From positions 1 to 64,000 of the forward strand of contig DJVA01000065.1 in the NCBI GenBank assembly GCA_002440705.1: DNA of 64,000 bases, written 5' to 3'. The notes beneath the pieces are model-generated. The model had not been told where the DNA came from. It worked only from the letters and a program-made list of their open reading frames with translations, and ran no database searches. Source of the stretch: Flavobacteriaceae bacterium UBA6268. Its GTDB lineage: Bacteria; Bacteroidota; Bacteroidia; Flavobacteriales; Flavobacteriaceae. This document shows, piece by piece, positions 61,346 through 64,000 of this stretch (positions are counted from its first letter, which is position 1; each line of letters starts with the position of its first letter). The translations under genes were made by a program, and so were the position numbers.

Positions 61346-64000
61346 CTAATAGGGCCAATCGATGTGCAATGGTTTCTCCATCCAAGGAAATTTAATGATC
61401 GAAAACGAAAAAGGCGATTTTTGAATCAATAGGTCGTATGCCTTCTTCTCTACTGTTAGGGTCCAACGGTTCGCTGTTTCATTCAACAAGCCGTTCCTCA
61501 TAATCCAGTTTCCCCTAAATCCTTTCCTCGAGCTATTGCCAATGGAAGGCCAATACCCCATCGCGGCATCTATCAGCCCATCCATCAGTACTTTTTCATT
61601 TTCCGTCATTGAAATATTTGTGGTAACGGGCTCTTGTATTTGCAACCCACAAAGTACTTTATTCAATACCAAATAGGCTTCATCCCCAAAAAGATCCAAG
61701 CCTGTGGCTAGGTATTGAAGGTAGTGTACTGCCTTGAGCTGATTTTCAACACTACTGAAACGAGTTCCTGAAGTTAGCTTCAAACGTTCAAAGAGCATCG
61801 GAAAATACGAATTCAACAATACAAGCCCAGCATTTACCACCGGGATTTGATCCTCGGTTTTGGGTGTTTCCATTTGAATTGGGGCCCTTGAGACCGTCTT
61901 ATCCCCCTCGGGAAGCACGATGCTGCGTTGTGATAAATCGTTTTCTGCAGTACCCGCCAAGAGTTTTAATTCTTTGGTTGGCCACCTGATTTCAATCTGT
62001 TTAAATAACCTGGAAACGTCCTTTTTGGAATGAAGACTCCCCATTTGAAGCTCCCAAAAAACTTCCTTAAGGAAACCCTTAGCCGTCCATGATCCCCACC
62101 CATCTTCCATCCATCGATCAATCAGTTGAAGTCCTGCGCATTCAGTAATCTTTTTATTTAGGTTTTTGTCTTCAGAATCGTTGCAAACTGCCTGCAAGAG
62201 TGAAACAAGCCCGTTCAGTTTTTGCTTTTGCTCTGGATGGAGTTGTGAAATTCCATCGACAAGCCCATCAAATCCTAGCACCTCAAATGCTTTCTTACGC
62301 TGATTTCGGGTAATGAGCCTCCGTTTCAACAACCTATACAAAACCATGGGGTAAAAATGCGCCAGCGTTCCTAGCTGTTCGTTGCGATTTATAGGTACAG
62401 GACGATTAATTGAGCCGGTTAGCCAATCGTATAGCAAGTATTCTGCTTGTCCCTTAGCGCTAATTTCTTTGAGAAATTCAGAAGGTTCGGCCAACACTAT
62501 TTTGTCCCTGGATCGCATCTTTGCCTGCAAATTTCTACGATGGGCGTCTTTGGCAACGCCTTTTAAAAGTGTGTCGCGATGGTTTTCTAGAAACGCTTGT
62601 TCCGGCTTTCCCAATCGAAGCATTTGCAGGAATCCTGTCCAATGAAGGGCTGTTAGACGTTCTTTTTCGGAATTGTCCTTTATTTTATGGATTTCTTCTG
62701 AAATTGCAGAAAACCATAAAAAATAGGATTTTTTTTCAACAGTATAAACGGAAGCCATTCCCATGCAAAACCAATGAAAGCTGTGCCTCTTCTGAAAATC
62801 ATCAACCAAACCCTCAAGTTCTCCTGCGTTTTGGAGGTATTCCAAAACCAAAGCCGGATTGAAAGTCACATCTTCGTAAATTGTTTTAAATGGAACTTTA
62901 ACGCCCATAGAATCGCCTTTCGGTTCTGGGATTTCAAAACGTAACTGTAACGCCTTTTCCAGAGCTGCCCATAAAAAGGAGGAAGAACGATTTTCGTCCA
63001 TTACCGTTTCAAGGGTATTCCAAAACATCAAAAGCAGCCATCGTTTTAAATGAATCAGCTCTTGAAGATTGTAATTTTTCAATGCACCCCTAGCCTTTTC
63101 CATAAATTTTTTGTAGCGCATACTGGCTTGTGGAAACAAAACATCAATCAGCCGGTTTTGGGCATCGCCTTCCAAGGAATCAAAAACTTCCAAAAACGCA
63201 TTCCGATCCCATTCCTTCAAATTCAAGGAAAAAGTATCACGGAATGATTCCGGATGCTTCAATCGGTCCATGAGATCCTTTTTAGAAAGTATCCATGTGC
63301 TGGATTGTGGATTTACGCGAGGGACATCCACATACAAGGAGAGGTCTTCCTTGAGGTATAAAGTGAGGGCGTCTACTATTCTTTTTGATGTGATTCCCTT
63401 CTTGAATTCATGCCACCAATCACGGATAAGGAACAAAACCAAGGCATCCGGAGCATGAAGCAATTGCAACAATCCTGTTCTGTAGATTTGCTTCATTGCT
63501 TTTTTTAAAGTATCGTCGGTACCCAAAATTCCCGCCTCATCTTTTAAAATCTTTTCCAGAGAGCGAAGCTGGTCATAAAATGCTCCCATCATTTGCTTCA
63601 AAACTATGGCAGCACTTTCCTCGTCCATTACTAAGGAAACAAGTTGTTGGACAAAAGCACGATTGGGGTGTTGCCTCAATGCGCTGAAAATGGCATTGGG
63701 ATACCATTGGGATACCATCAGGAATTGAAATTCCAGAGCCTTGAAAGCAGCAACATCCCCATTGAAGGAACGCACAGCAGCCAAAGCGTCCAAAAGTTTT
63801 TTAAGTCTTTTTTGCAATTCGTTGGAATTGGTATTTTTTAATCGATTCCCCGCCTGATGGACCAGTCCAGGCATGGCATTAAGGACAAACCTATTTTTGG
63901 GACGCACCTCCGTAACTTTAAAAATTAAGTTTGAAAGTACTGTCTCTGGGGATTGTGAAGTGACTTGTGCAAGTTTTTTCAAGGAGAACCCTATAAAAGA
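61346..64000 (-). CDS. contractile injection system tape measure family protein, 5' end beyond the window
   Basis: The frame is open to the window edge. The first usable start inside is a TTG at 63982, so the true start probably lies outside. About 885 residues are visible, mostly helical. The C-terminal 170 residues match what I know of the CIS tape-measure family (CIS_TMP): NAGLVLLNSYFPMLFERLKL, then KAVHYLQYLATGLDLFGDE, then LVLNKVLCGLQI, and the end FSFSIIKFPWMEKPLHIDWP. Such proteins set the particle's length. It is the most upstream eCIS gene seen. Sheath, tube and baseplate genes should follow beyond 64000. The N-terminal half has no recognisable motif. Confidence 0.82.
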   Translation of the reverse strand, partial: SFIGFSLKKLAQVTSQSPETVLSNLIFKVTEVRPKNRFVLNAMPGLVHQAGNRLKNTNSNELQKRLKKLLDALAAVRSFNGDVAAFKALEFQFLMVSQWYPNAIFSALRQHPNRAFVQQLVSLVMDEESAAIVLKQMMGAFYDQLRSLEKILKDEAGILGTDDTLKKAMKQIYRTGLLQLLHAPDALVLFLIRDWWHEFKKGITSKRIVDALTLYLKEDLSLYVDVPRVNPQSSTWILSKKDLMDRLKHPESFRDTFSLNLKEWDRNAFLEVFDSLEGDAQNRLIDVLFPQASMRYKKFMEKARGALKNYNLQELIHLKRWLLLMFWNTLETVMDENRSSSFLWAALEKALQLRFEIPEPKGDSMGVKVPFKTIYEDVTFNPALVLEYLQNAGELEGLVDDFQKRHSFHWFCMGMASVYTVEKKSYFLWFSAISEEIHKIKDNSEKERLTALHWTGFLQMLRLGKPEQAFLENHRDTLLKGVAKDAHRRNLQAKMRSRDKIVLAEPSEFLKEISAKGQAEYLLYDWLTGSINRPVPINRNEQLGTLAHFYPMVLYRLLKRRLITRNQRKKAFEVLGFDGLVDGISQLHPEQKQKLNGLVSLLQAVCNDSEDKNLNKKITECAGLQLIDRWMEDGWGSWTAKGFLKEVFWELQMGSLHSKKDVSRLFKQIEIRWPTKELKLLAGTAENDLSQRSIVLPEGDKTVSRAPIQMETPKTEDQIPVVNAGLVLLNSYFPMLFERLKLTSGTRFSSVENQLKAVHYLQYLATGLDLFGDEAYLVLNKVLCGLQIQEPVTTNISMTENEKVLMDGLIDAAMGYWPSIGNSSRKGFRGNWIMRNGLLNETANRWTLTVEKKAYDLLIQKSPFSFSIIKFPWMEKPLHIDWPY

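Noticed and set aside
53155..64000. Type VI secretion system or pyocin
   Set aside because: No TssB/C, ClpV, VgrG or lysis genes are seen. DUF4157, the CIS_TMP-type protein and the Afp15-like ATPase point to eCIS instead.

Overview
The window looks like a chromosomal stretch of a marine-type Bacteroidota, most likely Flavobacteriaceae. Four signs point there. Several intergenic regions carry the Bacteroidota promoter (TTG, about 20 bases, TAnnTTTG). Two secreted proteins end in type IX secretion (T9SS) C-terminal domains. There is a periplasmic-propeller histidine kinase. The ftsK-lolA-lptF-ribBA gene order is one I associate with flavobacteria. Genes are packed tightly: no gap exceeds 300 bases, and I see no tRNA, rRNA, CRISPR array or intact insertion sequence.

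Region by region. (1) 1-5.4 kb, minus strand: an FMN reductase-like gene, pabB, tilS and dsbD, closely spaced like one operon. (2) 5.5-7.3 kb: two paralogous secreted proteins with T9SS sorting domains. (3) 7.4-11.4 kb: lpdA, a degenerate CPBP membrane protein and an Lrp/AsnC regulator, divergent from a methionine gamma-lyase-type PLP enzyme with a recognisable promoter and candidate operator. (4) 11.4-29.3 kb: five large secreted repeat proteins of two related architectures. They share an N-terminal module and end in either a peptidase S74 auto-chaperone or a C1q-like domain. A LytS/LytTR two-component pair lies among them, and a sixth repeat gene lies at 47.1-49.6 kb. (5) 29.5-37.3 kb: nhaC, a propeller histidine kinase with its NarL-type response regulator, and a secreted protein with a short DUF1565 end. 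(6) 37.4-47.1 kb, plus strand: tpx, dgkA, a von Willebrand A protein with a membrane partner, then ftsK, lolA, lptF/G and ribBA. (7) 49.8-53.1 kb: a sugar aminotransferase, a GT2 glycosyltransferase and an OmpA-family lipoprotein.

(8) 53.2 kb to the window edge, minus strand: the distal part of an extracellular contractile injection system (eCIS) locus. It holds a CIS tape-measure-family protein (cut by the edge), two alanine-rich helical proteins, a protein whose strand pattern resembles bacterial gasdermins, the Afp15-type AAA+ ATPase, a small protein resembling a decayed Y1/HUH transposase, and two probable cargo toxins. One cargo is a DUF4157 domain joined to a GNAT acetyltransferase. The other has a DNRP-type leader joined to a HopA1-like domain. 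Sheath, tube and baseplate genes would be expected beyond 64,000. This block is the most interesting part of the window; the repeat-fibre family with its 15-residue rungs and 45-residue super-period comes second.
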